Assembly: GCF_001704275.1 (NCBI RefSeq)
Contig: NZ_CP011533.1
Coordinates: 1,426,001 to 1,490,000 of the forward strand
DNA from: Streptomyces noursei ATCC 11455
GTDB lineage: Bacteria > Actinomycetota > Actinomycetes > Streptomycetales > Streptomycetaceae
Reading direction: 5' to 3'
Length of the DNA: 64,000 nucleotides
The notes beneath the pieces were generated by a model, which did no database searches, was not told the origin of the DNA, and was given only the letters and a program-made list of their open reading frames with translations. Below, piece after piece: positions 25,186-34,093 of this stretch (positions within the stretch are counted from its first letter, which is position 1; each line of letters opens with the position of its first letter). The translations under genes and the position numbers were made by a program.

Positions 25186-26091
25186 CTATACGGGCCGCCG
25201 GTCGCCGCGCGGCACCGGACGGGCCCGGGCCGGGCTCAGCAACGGCGCGTGCAGATCGCCGTAGCGCTCCCGGCGCCCGGCGATCTCGTTGAAGAGGAAG
25301 GTGAGTTGCCCCGGTTCGGTGCAGCCCGCGACCTCGTCCCAGGTGACCGGGGTGGAGACGGTCGGGGTGGCCCGGGCGCGCAGGGTGTAGACGGTCGCGG
25401 TGGTCTTGGCGGCGGCGTTCTGCGAGAAGTCGATGAAGACCTTGCCTGGCCGCAGCGCCCGGGCCATCTTGTGCGTGACCAGGTCCCCTAGGGCGGCACC
25501 GGCCTCGACGGCCAGCGTCCGGGCGTAGGCCGTGGTGCGGTCGGCGGGGGTGGGCTCGACGGGCACGACGAGGTGCAGGCCCTTGGAGCCACTGGTCTTG
25601 GCATAGGCGTCGAGGCCGTCGGCGGCGAGCCGGTCGCGCAGCCAGCGGGCTGCGGCACAGCACTCCACGACGGTGGCGGGGGCACCTGGGTCCAGGTCGA
25701 AGACCAGCCGGTCGGCCATGCCCGGCGCGCCGCAGGTCCACTGCGGGGTGTGCAGTTCGACGACGAGGTTGGCGGCCCAGACCAGCGAGGCGAGGTCCTG
25801 GAGGAGCACCTGGCGGGCCGGCCCCGACCTCGAATGGGGGACCTCGCAGCTCTTCACCCAGGAGGGGGCGCCGGGCGGCACGTTCTTGGTGAAGAAGCGC
25901 TGGCCGTCCGGCCCGTCGGGGTAGCGGAGGAAGGACACCGGGCGGTCGTGGAGGTGCGGGAGCAGCGCGTCCGCGGTGGTGGTGCAGTAGTGCAGCACCT
26001 CACCCTTGGTGGTGCCGGTCCCGGGATAGAGGACCTTGTCCAGGTTCGTCAGCGAGAGGCGCCGCCCCTCCACGACGGTGATCGGCGACAT
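25186..26091 (-). CDS. ligD: LigD-type polymerase (PolDom, AEP primase family) for NHEJ
   Basis: 301 residues; the ATG at 26091 starts MSPITVVEGRRLSLTNLDKV. This is a stand-alone LigD polymerase domain. RLVFDLDPGAP holds the catalytic DxD, YAKTSGSKGLHLVVP the nucleotide-binding His/Ser/Lys region, and KVFIDFSQN the third aspartate. It fills and extends DNA ends during non-homologous end joining. No ligase domain is fused here. It is divergent from the Ku gene with only 31 bp between start codons, so both share one promoter region. Confidence 0.93.
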   Translation of the reverse strand: MSPITVVEGRRLSLTNLDKVLYPGTGTTKGEVLHYCTTTADALLPHLHDRPVSFLRYPDGPDGQRFFTKNVPPGAPSWVKSCEVPHSRSGPARQVLLQDLASLVWAANLVVELHTPQWTCGAPGMADRLVFDLDPGAPATVVECCAAARWLRDRLAADGLDAYAKTSGSKGLHLVVPVEPTPADRTTAYARTLAVEAGAALGDLVTHKMARALRPGKVFIDFSQNAAAKTTATVYTLRARATPTVSTPVTWDEVAGCTEPGQLTFLFNEIAGRRERYGDLHAPLLSPARARPVPRGDRRPV

Positions 26092-26122
26092 ACCATTGAG
26101 AATCCCACACAAGGGACGAACC

Positions 26123-27235
26123 ATGCGATCTATCTGGAATGGGTCCATATCGTTTGGCCTGGTCACCATCCCCGTGAAGACCTACAGCGCCACCGACCGC
26201 ACCTCGTCGGTCTCCTTCGTCCGCATCCACGAGAAGGACGGCGCACCGATCCAGTACCGCAAGGTCTGCGAACTGGACGGCGCGGAGGTGCCGAACGAGG
26301 AGGTGGGCAAGGGGTATCAGCCGCCCGGCGACGAGGTCGTCGTGCCGATCACCGACGAGGAGCTGTCCCGGCTGCCGATGCCGACCGCCAAGACGCTGTC
26401 GATCCTCTCCTTCGCCGACCCCTCCGAGATCGACCCGCTCCAGTTCGACAAGGCGTACTACCTCGGCCCCAACGGGCCCTCCGCCGCCAAGCCGTACGCC
26501 CTGCTGCGGGAGGCACTGGAGCACCACGCCAAGGTCGCGATCGGCAAGGTGGCGATGCGTGGGCGGGAGACCCTGGCCATGCTGCGGGCGCACGACGGGG
26601 CGCTGGTGATGCACGCGCTGCTGTGGCCGGACCAGGTCCGTTCCGCCGAGGGGATCGCACCGGAGGCCGTCAGGATCCGCGAGAACGAGATGAAACTGGC
26701 CGAGACCCTGATGGATTCGCTGGGCGCCCTGGACCCGGCCGAACTCCACGACGACTACCGCGAGGCGGTGGAGGAACTCGTCGCCGCGAAACGGGAGGGC
26801 GGCGCCCCGGTCGCGCCCGGCGCCCCGGCCGTCCCCGGCGCCCAGGTCATCGATCTGACGGCGGCGTTGGAGCGGAGCGTGCGGGCCGCCCGTGGCGGCG
26901 CCTCGGGCACGGCCGGGGACGGCGCGGAGGCGGCCTCGGTCACCCCGATCCGGGGCCGCGGCACGGCCCGCGAGAAGACGGCGGCGAAGCAGCCGCCGCC
27001 CGCGAAGAAGACCGCGCCCGCCAAGGACGTCGGCGGCCGGACCACGGGCACCAGGACGACGAAGGCCGCCAAGACCGCCGCGGGGAAGACCGGCGGCGCC
27101 AAGGCCAACACCGGCACGGCGCGCACCGGTTCGTCCACCGCGGCGAAGACCCCGGCCGACCGCGGCTCCACCAGGAAGACCGCGGCCGAGAAGCAGCCGC
27201 GGGCGAAGCGGACGACGAAGCCCACGGCGTCCTAG
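26123..27235 (+). CDS. ku: Ku protein with long basic C-terminal tail
   Basis: 370 residues from the ATG at 26123 with AAGGGACGA upstream. The Ku core (about 1-255) starts MRSIWNGSISFGLVTIPVK and carries KAYYLGPN and TLAMLRAHDGALVMHALLWP motifs. The C-terminal 110 residues are a lysine/alanine/threonine-rich disordered tail of repeated KTAA/KKT elements. Such extended tails occur in actinobacterial Ku, where they help DNA binding. Ku binds double-strand ends as a homodimer and recruits LigD-type enzymes; the polymerase partner is divergently encoded next door. Confidence 0.95.
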   Translation: MRSIWNGSISFGLVTIPVKTYSATDRTSSVSFVRIHEKDGAPIQYRKVCELDGAEVPNEEVGKGYQPPGDEVVVPITDEELSRLPMPTAKTLSILSFADPSEIDPLQFDKAYYLGPNGPSAAKPYALLREALEHHAKVAIGKVAMRGRETLAMLRAHDGALVMHALLWPDQVRSAEGIAPEAVRIRENEMKLAETLMDSLGALDPAELHDDYREAVEELVAAKREGGAPVAPGAPAVPGAQVIDLTAALERSVRAARGGASGTAGDGAEAASVTPIRGRGTAREKTAAKQPPPAKKTAPAKDVGGRTTGTRTTKAAKTAAGKTGGAKANTGTARTGSSTAAKTPADRGSTRKTAAEKQPRAKRTTKPTAS

Positions 27236-27291
27236 GGTCTGTCCACCGCGGGCCCGAACGGCCGGATCCGCCGTTCCTCTAGAGTCACGGC

Positions 27292-27705
27292 ATGGCTTCT
27301 GACGAGGGGACGACCACCGCCCGGGTCGACAGTTGGATCTGGTCGGTACGGCTCACCAAGACGCGCTCGGCGGCCGCGGCGGCCTGCCGGGCCGGGCACG
27401 TGCGCGTCAACGGCGAGCGGGTCAAGCCCGCCCACGGCGTGCGGCCCGGCGACGAGGTGCGACTGCGGCAGGCCGGCCGGGAGCGCATCGTGGTGGTGAC
27501 CCGGCTGGTGCGCAAGCGGGTGGGGGCCCCGGTCGCGGTCGAGTGCTACGTCGACAACAGCCCGCCGGCGCCGCCGCGGGAGGGGATCGCGGTCATCGCC
27601 GTGCGGGACCGCGGCGCGGGCCGGCCCACCAAGCGCGACCGCCGCGAACTGGACCAGCTGCGCGGCCGGCTCGGCACCGGCCCGGACCCCGACGACCATC
27701 CGTAG
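27292..27705 (+). CDS. S4-domain RNA-binding protein (Hsp15-like)
   Basis: 137 residues. The S4 domain spans about residues 10-75 with RVDSWIWSVRLTKTRSAAAA, RAGHVRVNGERVKPAHGVR and GDEVRL. The C-terminal region ends GRPTKRDRRELDQLRGR, the typical Hsp15-type basic tail. Homologues bind stalled 50S subunits carrying nascent chains. Monocistronic; converges with the YchJ-like gene. Confidence 0.93.
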   Translation: MASDEGTTTARVDSWIWSVRLTKTRSAAAAACRAGHVRVNGERVKPAHGVRPGDEVRLRQAGRERIVVVTRLVRKRVGAPVAVECYVDNSPPAPPREGIAVIAVRDRGAGRPTKRDRRELDQLRGRLGTGPDPDDHP

Positions 27706-27714
27706 CAGCGGGCC

Positions 27715-28179
27715 CTACGGCATGTCGGGCAGCGCGTCCACGTAGACCCACTGCCCGTCCTCGCGGACGAAGCGGCTGTGCTCTTCCTGACTGTCGGTCT
27801 GGCCGTGCGCGGTGTAGTGCGCGCGGAAGGCGACCGTGCCCTCGGTGTGGAAGGCGGTGCCGCCGGTCGCGGCGAGGATCTCCAGGCCGGTCCAGCGCTG
27901 CGCGGGGTCGAGTTCGAGGGCCGCGGGGCGGGTCGTAGAGTGCCAGCTGCGCAGCAGATAGGCGGTGTCGCCGACGGCGAAGGCGCTGTAGCGGGAACGC
28001 ATCAGCCGCTCGGCCGTCGGGGCGGTGGCGCGGCCCTGGTGAAAGGGGGCGCAGCACTCGCCGTACGACGCCTCACGACCGCACGGGCAGGGCGCGTCCT
28101 CGGTGATCGTGGGCGGTGCGGGCGGCTGCTGCCGGGTCCGGCGCTTCGGGGATCTCGACGGCTTCTTGGGCTTTGACAC
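27715..28179 (-). CDS. YchJ-like (UPF0225) protein with SEC-C metal-binding motif
   Basis: 154 residues from a GTG start. After a basic Pro/Arg-rich N-terminus comes the zinc-binding SEC-C-like motif PCPCGREASYGECCAPFH, then LMRSRYSAFAVGDTAYLLRSW, WTGLEILA, VAFRAHY and FVREDGQWVYVDA. These are hallmark blocks of the UPF0225/YchJ NTF2-like family. Function is unknown. The gene lies 9 bp from the end of the S4 gene in convergent orientation. Confidence 0.92.
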   Translation of the reverse strand: MSKPKKPSRSPKRRTRQQPPAPPTITEDAPCPCGREASYGECCAPFHQGRATAPTAERLMRSRYSAFAVGDTAYLLRSWHSTTRPAALELDPAQRWTGLEILAATGGTAFHTEGTVAFRAHYTAHGQTDSQEEHSRFVREDGQWVYVDALPDMP

Positions 28180-28372
28180 GCCACGATTGTGCCGGGTCCG
28201 GCGGGGCGGGTCCGCGCCGGGCGAGGTGGCGGCCGATCAGGATCCCCCCACCGTGGCCCATTTGAGGGATTTCCCCGATAAATACTCCATTTGCAGCTTT
28301 TCTTGGCTTGATACCGGCGGCGAGGCTGGAAGAACTCACGGTGACCGTCCCCACACCCAGGAGAGAACCCTC

Positions 28373-28567
28373 ATGATTCTGTCCATTTCCGGCGTCGTCC
28401 TGCTCGGTGTCATCGTCTTCCTCTTCTTCCGCAAGGACGGCCTGAAGTTGTCCCACGCCCTGATCTGCGCGCTCTTCGGGTTCTACCTCGCGGGCTCGGC
28501 CATCGCGCCCAGCATCAAGGCCGGCGGAGCGAGCCTGGCCAGCCTCCTCGGCGGGATCAAGCTCTAG
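28373..28567 (+). CDS. Small two-helix membrane protein (64 aa)
   Basis: The ATG at 28373 is preceded by AGGAGAG. The protein has a first membrane helix at residues 3-19 (SISGVVLLGVIVFLFF), a charged RKDGLK turn, and a second helix at about 27-45. A glycine/serine-rich tail follows. It resembles small membrane proteins that accompany Tra/Spd genes of Streptomyces plasmids and their chromosomal relatives. It is 171 bp upstream of the FtsK/Tra-like gene and possibly cotranscribed. The function is unproven. Confidence 0.75.
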   Translation: MILSISGVVLLGVIVFLFFRKDGLKLSHALICALFGFYLAGSAIAPSIKAGGASLASLLGGIKL

Positions 28568-28738
28568 GCACCCCGACCGGGGCAGGCCCTGCCCGCCCTC
28601 CCCACCGCGCGACGCCGCCCGTCCCACCGGCCGTCCGGGCCGGTCCGTCCCGTCCGGGCGGCGGCGCGCGAAACCCGCCCCGGCTCGCCGCCCACGCCGA
28701 GCCGGCCCGCCGCCCCTACGAGCACCAGGAGACACCCT

Positions 28739-30376
28739 GTGGCCCGGCGCCCACTGCCCCGCATCCTCACCAGCAACGCCCTGACCAGCAGTGCCCCGAT
28801 CGCCCGCGGTCGCGAACTGGCGCGGACCGCGGCCGACGGCGCGACCGACGTGCTCCATCCGCTGATCACCACCAGCCGGGGGCTGCGCCGGCTGGTGGCG
28901 GCCGGACGGGGGCGCTGGGCCGCGACGCCCAAGGAGCAGCGCGGGCCGCTGTGCTTCCTGGTCGGCGCGGGGGTGCTGATCGTGGGCCTGGCGCCGTACG
29001 GTCCGCTGCTCGCGCTGGTGGCGCTGATGGCGGTGGCGGCGTGGCTGGGTCGGGACCGGCCGCAGGTGGCGGAGCCCGGCCCGAGCGAGGCGGAGACCGG
29101 GCGGTTGCAGGCGCTCTACGAGGCGCTGGTGCCGTGCTTCTCGGACGAGGGCGACCCCAACCCCCTCTACACCCATGACGGCGACTGGCAACGGGCGTTC
29201 ACCGCGTACGCCTTCGACGAGGACGGGCGGCCGGCGCGGCTCCAGCTGAAGTACCCCGCGTACTTCCCCGACGGCGAGGACGAGTGCCGGGTCCGCGTCG
29301 AGCAGTTGCTGCACGCCAAGTCGGGCCGCGGCCGGGAGTACCGCTTCGACTGGGACGAGGCGGCCAACCAGTTGGTGATGACGGCGCTCGGGCCGCTGCC
29401 GTCGGACATCGCGGCGCAGCCCTTCGTGACCTCGCCGGGCGAGACCGTGCTCGGCTTCACCGACCCCGAATCCGTGCAGCGGACGCTGCCGGTGGTGTGC
29501 GGGGGCGCGCCGCAGGACGTGCCCCCGGTGGTGTGGCGCACCGGCCGGCGGTCCACCGAGCCGCACCTGCTGGCGCTGGGACAGCCGGGCGCCGGTGGGA
29601 CGACGCTGCTGCGCTCGATCGCGCTCCAGGCGCTGCGGCACGGCGATGTGGTGGTGATCGACGGCGGCGGCTCCGGCGAGTTCGGCTGCCTGGCCGGGCG
29701 GCACGGGGTGCTGGCGGTGGAGAGCGGGCTGGCGGGGGCGCTGGCGGCGCTGGAGTGGGCGGCGCACGAGACCGAGCGGCGGCTGGTCGCCGCCAACCGG
29801 GCCCAGCAGTCCGGGCAGCCCGCGCCGGCGGACACCCGGCGCCCGCTGTGGATCATCGCGGACCGGCTGACGGCGCTGTCCCACCTGGCCTCGGTGGAGG
29901 GCCGGGACGACCCCCAGCGGCTGCTCCAGGTGCCGCTGCGGCACGGCCGGGCGGCCCAGGTGACGGTGGCGGCGGCCGACCAGTTCGAGACCGCGGAGCT
30001 GCTGAGCGACCCGGTGCGGGCCCACACCAAGGCCCGGATCGTGCTCGGACCGGCCACCGCCGAGGAGGTGCGGGCGGTACTGGGCACCCAGCCGCACACC
30101 ACCCCGCTCCCCCAGGTGCCGCCGGGCCGCGGCTACGCCCGGCTCGGCAGCGGCCCGGTGCTCCGCCTCCAGGTGCCGGCCACCCCCGACCCGTACGACG
30201 ACGCCACCGGCGAGGCCCACCGCCAGGCGGTCCTGGCACTGCTGCCGGAACGCAGCGCCCCGGAGGAAGCGGTGGGGACGCTCGCGCCCATGCACCCGCC
30301 GGTGTCGTTCGCCAAGCGCGGCGACGCGACGCCGGTGGGCGGTGGGGACTCCGACGCCCCCACCGCCCACATCTGA
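28739..30376 (+). CDS. FtsK/Tra-like membrane ATPase homologue lacking the P-loop lysine
   Basis: 545 residues from a GTG with AGGAGA upstream. Two close membrane helices (about residues 71-104) precede a RecA-like domain. The Walker A position reads GQPGAGGTTLLRS (281-293): the usual GK[ST] is GTT, so the invariant lysine is missing. VVVIDGGGSG and RRPLWIIADRLTAL take the positions of Walker B strands, the latter without the catalytic glutamate. The protein may bind but probably not hydrolyse ATP. Context with a small membrane protein suggests a chromosomal cousin of plasmid-transfer or FtsK translocases turned structural or regulatory. Confidence 0.75.
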   Translation: MARRPLPRILTSNALTSSAPIARGRELARTAADGATDVLHPLITTSRGLRRLVAAGRGRWAATPKEQRGPLCFLVGAGVLIVGLAPYGPLLALVALMAVAAWLGRDRPQVAEPGPSEAETGRLQALYEALVPCFSDEGDPNPLYTHDGDWQRAFTAYAFDEDGRPARLQLKYPAYFPDGEDECRVRVEQLLHAKSGRGREYRFDWDEAANQLVMTALGPLPSDIAAQPFVTSPGETVLGFTDPESVQRTLPVVCGGAPQDVPPVVWRTGRRSTEPHLLALGQPGAGGTTLLRSIALQALRHGDVVVIDGGGSGEFGCLAGRHGVLAVESGLAGALAALEWAAHETERRLVAANRAQQSGQPAPADTRRPLWIIADRLTALSHLASVEGRDDPQRLLQVPLRHGRAAQVTVAAADQFETAELLSDPVRAHTKARIVLGPATAEEVRAVLGTQPHTTPLPQVPPGRGYARLGSGPVLRLQVPATPDPYDDATGEAHRQAVLALLPERSAPEEAVGTLAPMHPPVSFAKRGDATPVGGGDSDAPTAHI

Positions 30377-30383
30377 CGTCGTC

Positions 30384-31889
30384 TCAGGCCACGAACGCCT
30401 GCGGCGGCTCCGCCTCCACCGGCGCCCCGGTGGCCACCAGCCGGGCGGCCCTGGCCAGCCGAACCGCGGCCTCGTCGGCGACCGCGCCGCTGACCGTGAA
30501 CGGCAGCCGGACGAAGCCCTCGAAGGCGCCGTCCACGCCGAACCGCGGCCCAGAGGGGACGCGCACCCCGAGCCGCTCCCCCGCCTCGGCGATCCGGGAG
30601 CCGGACAGTCCACCGGTCCGGGCCCAGAGGGTCAGACCACCGCGCGGGACGCTGAACTCCCAGTCGGGCAGGTGCCGGTGTACCGCCTCGACGATCGCGT
30701 CACGGTTCTCGCGGGCCTGTTCGCGGCGTATCCGGACGGCCTCCTCCCAGCCGCCGTGCTCCAGGAGGGAGGCGATGGCGAGCTGTTCGAGGACGGGCGA
30801 GCCGAGGTCGGAGTAGGCACGGGCGGCGACCAGGCTGCGGATGATGTCGGGCGCGGCCCGCACCCAGCCGATCCGCATCCCGGCCCAGAACGCCTTGCTG
30901 GCCGAGCCCACGGTGATCACGGCGCTGCCGGCCGGGTCGAACGCGCAGACCGGGCGCGGCGGTTCGGTGTCCGGGTCGAGCACGATCTCGGCCATGGTCT
31001 CGTCGACCACCAGCAGGGTGCCGGCCGAGCGCGCCGCGTCCACGAGGCGGCGGCGCTGGTCCTCGGTGGCGAGGCTGCCGGTGGGGTTGTGGAAGTCGGC
31101 GACGACATAGGCCATCCGGGGCGCGGCATCGCGCATCACCTGGCGCCAGGCCGGGATGTCCCAGCCCGCCAGCCGCTCGCCGAGGGCGACCGGGACGAGG
31201 CGGGCGCCCGCGTCGCGCATCAGCTGGAGGATGTTGGCGTACGAGGGCGAGTCGACGGCCACCCGTTCACCGGGGCTCGTACACAGCCGGCAGATCGCGG
31301 CGACGGCGCCCATCGCGCCGGTGGTGACCATGATCTGTTCCGGCATGGTGGGGATGCCGCGGGCGGTGAAGCGGTCGGCGAGGGCCTGCCGCAGGACGGG
31401 CAGGCCGGCCGGGTAGTCGCCGTGGGTGTGGGCGTAGAGCGGCAGGTCGGCCATGGCGCCCTGGACGGCGCGGGTGAGCCAGGGCTCGGGGGCCGGCAGG
31501 GCGGCGCAGCCGAGGTCGATCATCGACCCCGCGGCCTCCGGCGGGAGCGGTTCCAGGCCGCGGGTGGGCAGCGGGTTGCCCGCCGGGACGGCGGTCCAGC
31601 TGCCCGAGCCGCGCCGGGACTCCAGGAACCCCTCGGCGCGCAACGCCTCGTAGGCGGCGGCGACGGTGGTGCGGCTGACGCCGAACGCGGCGGCCAGCTC
31701 GCGCTCGGCCGGGAGCCGGGCGGCGACCGACACCCGGCCTTCGAGGACGAGCCGGCGGACGCCGTCGGCCAGACTGCGGTAGGCGGGCAACTTCCGCCCG
31801 TTCGCGGTGAGTTCGGCGGCCCGCGGGTCCTGCGACCGGAGCAGCCGGGCGAGTTGGGGTGCACCCACCGCGGAGGTCCACTGCGCCAT
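30384..31889 (-). CDS. MocR/PdxR-type regulator (GntR HTH fused to aminotransferase domain)
   Basis: 501 residues. The N-terminal winged helix is of GntR type (LPAERELAAAFGVSRTTVAA, about 59-78). The remainder is a class-I aminotransferase fold. The PLP-binding lysine is in TVGSASKAFWAGMRIGW, the PLP-phosphate region near SYANILQLM, and the pyridine-N aspartate in YVVADFHNPTG. MocR regulators sense PLP or amino acid-PLP adducts. It is divergent from a YczE-like membrane protein, the same pairing as ycxD-yczE in Bacillus. Confidence 0.95.
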   Translation of the reverse strand: MAQWTSAVGAPQLARLLRSQDPRAAELTANGRKLPAYRSLADGVRRLVLEGRVSVAARLPAERELAAAFGVSRTTVAAAYEALRAEGFLESRRGSGSWTAVPAGNPLPTRGLEPLPPEAAGSMIDLGCAALPAPEPWLTRAVQGAMADLPLYAHTHGDYPAGLPVLRQALADRFTARGIPTMPEQIMVTTGAMGAVAAICRLCTSPGERVAVDSPSYANILQLMRDAGARLVPVALGERLAGWDIPAWRQVMRDAAPRMAYVVADFHNPTGSLATEDQRRRLVDAARSAGTLLVVDETMAEIVLDPDTEPPRPVCAFDPAGSAVITVGSASKAFWAGMRIGWVRAAPDIIRSLVAARAYSDLGSPVLEQLAIASLLEHGGWEEAVRIRREQARENRDAIVEAVHRHLPDWEFSVPRGGLTLWARTGGLSGSRIAEAGERLGVRVPSGPRFGVDGAFEGFVRLPFTVSGAVADEAAVRLARAARLVATGAPVEAEPPQAFVA

Positions 31890-31893
31890 GAAG

Positions 31894-31966
31894 ATCAGTC
31901 CACCTTCCCCGAATTGGCTCTACATCGCGAGCCCGGACATGCCACATGGTGGCACGCACCAGTCCA
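31894..31966. promoter_or_regulatory. Repeated motif and palindrome in the mocR-yczE intergenic region
   Basis: ATCAGTCCA (31894-31902) and ACCAGTCCA (31958-31966) are same-orientation repeats 64 bp apart. Between them is the palindrome TGCCACATGGTGGCA (31940-31954). MocR proteins usually bind paired direct repeats, so these are candidate sites for the divergent regulator. Confidence 0.4.
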
Positions 31967-31990
31967 ATCCTGCCAGGAGGGGGAAGAGTC

Positions 31991-32677
31991 GTGTCCATCA
32001 CCCAGGGGTCCGACACCAGGCGGTCGCATCTGCCGCGCCGGCTCGTACAGCTCTATACGGGGCTGGTGGCGTACGGCGTGAGCATGGGCCTGATGGTCCG
32101 CGCCGGCCTGGGCCTGGAGCCGTGGAGCGTGCTCAACCAGGGCATGGCGCGGCACACCGGACTGACGATCGGCACCGTCACGATCGTCTCCGGCGCACTG
32201 ATCCTGCTGCTGTGGATCCCGCTGCGCCAGCGCCCGGGCCTCGGCACGGTCTCGAACGTGGTGATCCTCGGGCTGGTGATGGACGCGACGCTGGCGCTCG
32301 TCCCGCCGCTGGGCCCCCTGGCCGTCCGCGTCCCGCTGCTGGTCGCCGCGATCGTCCTCAACGGTGCCGCGACCGGCCTCTACATCAGCGCGCGCTTCGG
32401 CCCGGGGCCGCGCGACGGGCTGATGACCGGGCTGCACCGGCGCACCGGCCGCCCGGTCCGGCTGGTGCGGACCTGCATCGAGGTGACCGTCCTCGCCGTG
32501 GGTTTCGCGCTCGGCGGCTCGCTCGGCGTGGGCACTGTGGTCTACGCGCTGGCCATCGGGCCGCTGGCCCAGTTCTTCCTGCGCCGGTTCGCGATCGAGG
32601 GCCTGCCCGAGCGTCCGTCCACCGTGGTGGCCCGCTCGCCGCGACCGTCACCGGAGCGCGCGATACTGCCGGAGTGA
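31991..32677 (+). CDS. YczE-like integral membrane protein
   Basis: 228 residues; the GTG at 31991 follows GGAGGGGGAAG and is preferred to an upstream in-frame start. Five membrane segments are seen. The motifs GLVAYGVSMGLMVRAGLGLEP (written here only as a family mark), GPGPRDGLMTGLHRRTG and VRTCIEV are typical of YczE/YitT-like proteins. The transported substrate is unknown; control by a PLP-sensing MocR suggests a link to vitamin B6 or amino acids. Its TGA overlaps the GTG of the GDPD gene (GTGA). Confidence 0.88.
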   Translation: MSITQGSDTRRSHLPRRLVQLYTGLVAYGVSMGLMVRAGLGLEPWSVLNQGMARHTGLTIGTVTIVSGALILLLWIPLRQRPGLGTVSNVVILGLVMDATLALVPPLGPLAVRVPLLVAAIVLNGAATGLYISARFGPGPRDGLMTGLHRRTGRPVRLVRTCIEVTVLAVGFALGGSLGVGTVVYALAIGPLAQFFLRRFAIEGLPERPSTVVARSPRPSPERAILPE

Positions 32678-33474
32678 CCCCCGCGATACGCCTTCGCCAT
32701 CCCTACCTCGACCACCCCGGGCCGCTGCCCTTCGCCCACCGCGGCGGGGCCGCGGACGGCCTGGAGAACACCGCCTTCGCCTTCCGCCGCGCGGTCGGCC
32801 TCGGATACCGCTATCTGGAGACCGACGTCCACGCCACCTCCGACGGCGCACTGGTCGCCTTCCACGACGCGACCCTGGACCGGGTCACCGACTCCCGGGG
32901 CGCCATCGCGGCCCTGCCCTGGCGGGCGGTCCGCCGGTCCCGGGTCGCCGGCCGGGAGCCACTGCCGCTCTTCGAGGAGTTGCTGGAGGAGTTCCCCGAG
33001 GCCCGGTGGAACGTCGACCTGAAGGCGGAGGGCGCGCTGGAGCCGCTGCTGGCGCTGCTGCGCCGCACCGACGCCTGGGACCGGGTCTGCGTCGGCTCGT
33101 TCTCCGAGGCCCGGGTGGCCCGGGCACAGCGCCTTGCCGGCGGCCGGATGGCCAGCTCGCTGGGCACCCGCGGGGTGGCCGGACTGCGTCTGCGCTCCTA
33201 CGGGCGCGGGGCGCTGCCGCTGGACCGGCTGCTGGGCGCGGCGGTGCGGCGCAGCGCGGTCTGCGTCCAGGTCCCCGAGCGGCAGTCCGGGATCCGCGTC
33301 GTCGACCCCCTCTTCCTGCGCGCCGCGCACGCACTGGGCATGCAGGTCCATGTCTGGACGGTCAACGATGCCGATCGGATGGAAGCGCTGCTGGACCTCG
33401 GCGTGGACGGCATCATGACCGACCACATCGAGACCCTGCGCACGGTGCTGACCGCGCGGGGGCGCTGGGTCTAG
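32674..33474 (+). CDS. Glycerophosphodiester phosphodiesterase family protein
   Basis: 266 residues from a GTG that overlaps the previous stop. The GDPD barrel starts with LPFAHRGGAADGLENT (catalytic His and Arg). Next come YLETDVHATSDGALVAFHD (metal-binding Glu/Asp and second His), RWNVDLKAEGA, VCVGSFSEARV and VHVWTVNDADRM, ending in GVDGIMTDHIETL. There is no signal peptide, so a cytosolic enzyme that hydrolyses glycerophosphodiesters is expected. It is translationally coupled to the YczE-like gene. Confidence 0.95.
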   Translation: MTPAIRLRHPYLDHPGPLPFAHRGGAADGLENTAFAFRRAVGLGYRYLETDVHATSDGALVAFHDATLDRVTDSRGAIAALPWRAVRRSRVAGREPLPLFEELLEEFPEARWNVDLKAEGALEPLLALLRRTDAWDRVCVGSFSEARVARAQRLAGGRMASSLGTRGVAGLRLRSYGRGALPLDRLLGAAVRRSAVCVQVPERQSGIRVVDPLFLRAAHALGMQVHVWTVNDADRMEALLDLGVDGIMTDHIETLRTVLTARGRWV

Positions 33475-33741
33475 GGCCCGACCCAGCGGACAGCCCCTGG
33501 GTCACGCCCTCCCCTTCCCACCATCGCCCGAAGGGTGACCCCGCGACGTGCGGTCGTGCAGGCGGCGGCCGGTGCGGGCGTCCCTGCCGGCGCGGGCGGC
33601 GATAGGGCTCTTCGCGCCGGCCGCCGGGATCGGGCCGACGCCGGGCGGCAGTCGGCCACCCTCCCGCTCCCTGTTCTCCGATCCGATCCCGCGCGGCGGG
33701 AAAGCGGAGTATTTTTCCGCGTACGAGAGGGGTGACCGGGA
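33475..33741. other. Intergenic region, nothing recognised
   Basis: No open frame with good coding character, repeat or hairpin of note was recognised between the phosphodiesterase gene and the possible small membrane protein. Confidence 0.5.
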
Positions 33742-33915
33742 GTGAGCCGGTCGGGGCCGCCGGCGTTCGGGGCGGCTTGCCGGCCGGCCGGGAGCCCCCG
33801 GGACGCGATCGTGACCCCGGTGGCGTTCTTCGCGGTCGGATTCGCCCTGCTGGCAGGGGTGCCGATGGGGCGCGCGAGCGCGGCGGCCGGCAATCCGGTA
33901 CGTGACCGGATTTAG
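33742..33915 (+). CDS. Possible small membrane protein (57 aa)
   Basis: A GTG at 33742 opens 57 codons ending at TAG 33913-33915. The second half reads AIVTPVAFFAVGFALLAGVP, a plausible membrane helix, followed by MGRASAAAGNPVRDRI. The ribosome site (GGGA) is very close to the start and weak. No family is recognised. It could be spurious. Confidence 0.3.
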   Translation: MSRSGPPAFGAACRPAGSPRDAIVTPVAFFAVGFALLAGVPMGRASAAAGNPVRDRI

Positions 33916-34093
33916 CCCTTGAGGGCGCGGGGCGGTAGTGTACGCCTTTGACCCACCAGGCGGACCGTTACTGCGCGCTCAACTCCTTGAGGCGCTGGGT
34001 GACATCTGCTGCCAGATGTGACAAACCGGGCGTTGGTGGGTACAACAAGGGGCGGCACGACGGGCGACGCAGGCGACGTATGTCCCGATGACG

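Noticed and set aside
26960..27230. Repeats in the Ku tail as a mobile or CRISPR-like repeat
   Set aside because: The periodicity reflects the Lys/Ala/Thr-rich protein tail and is coding.
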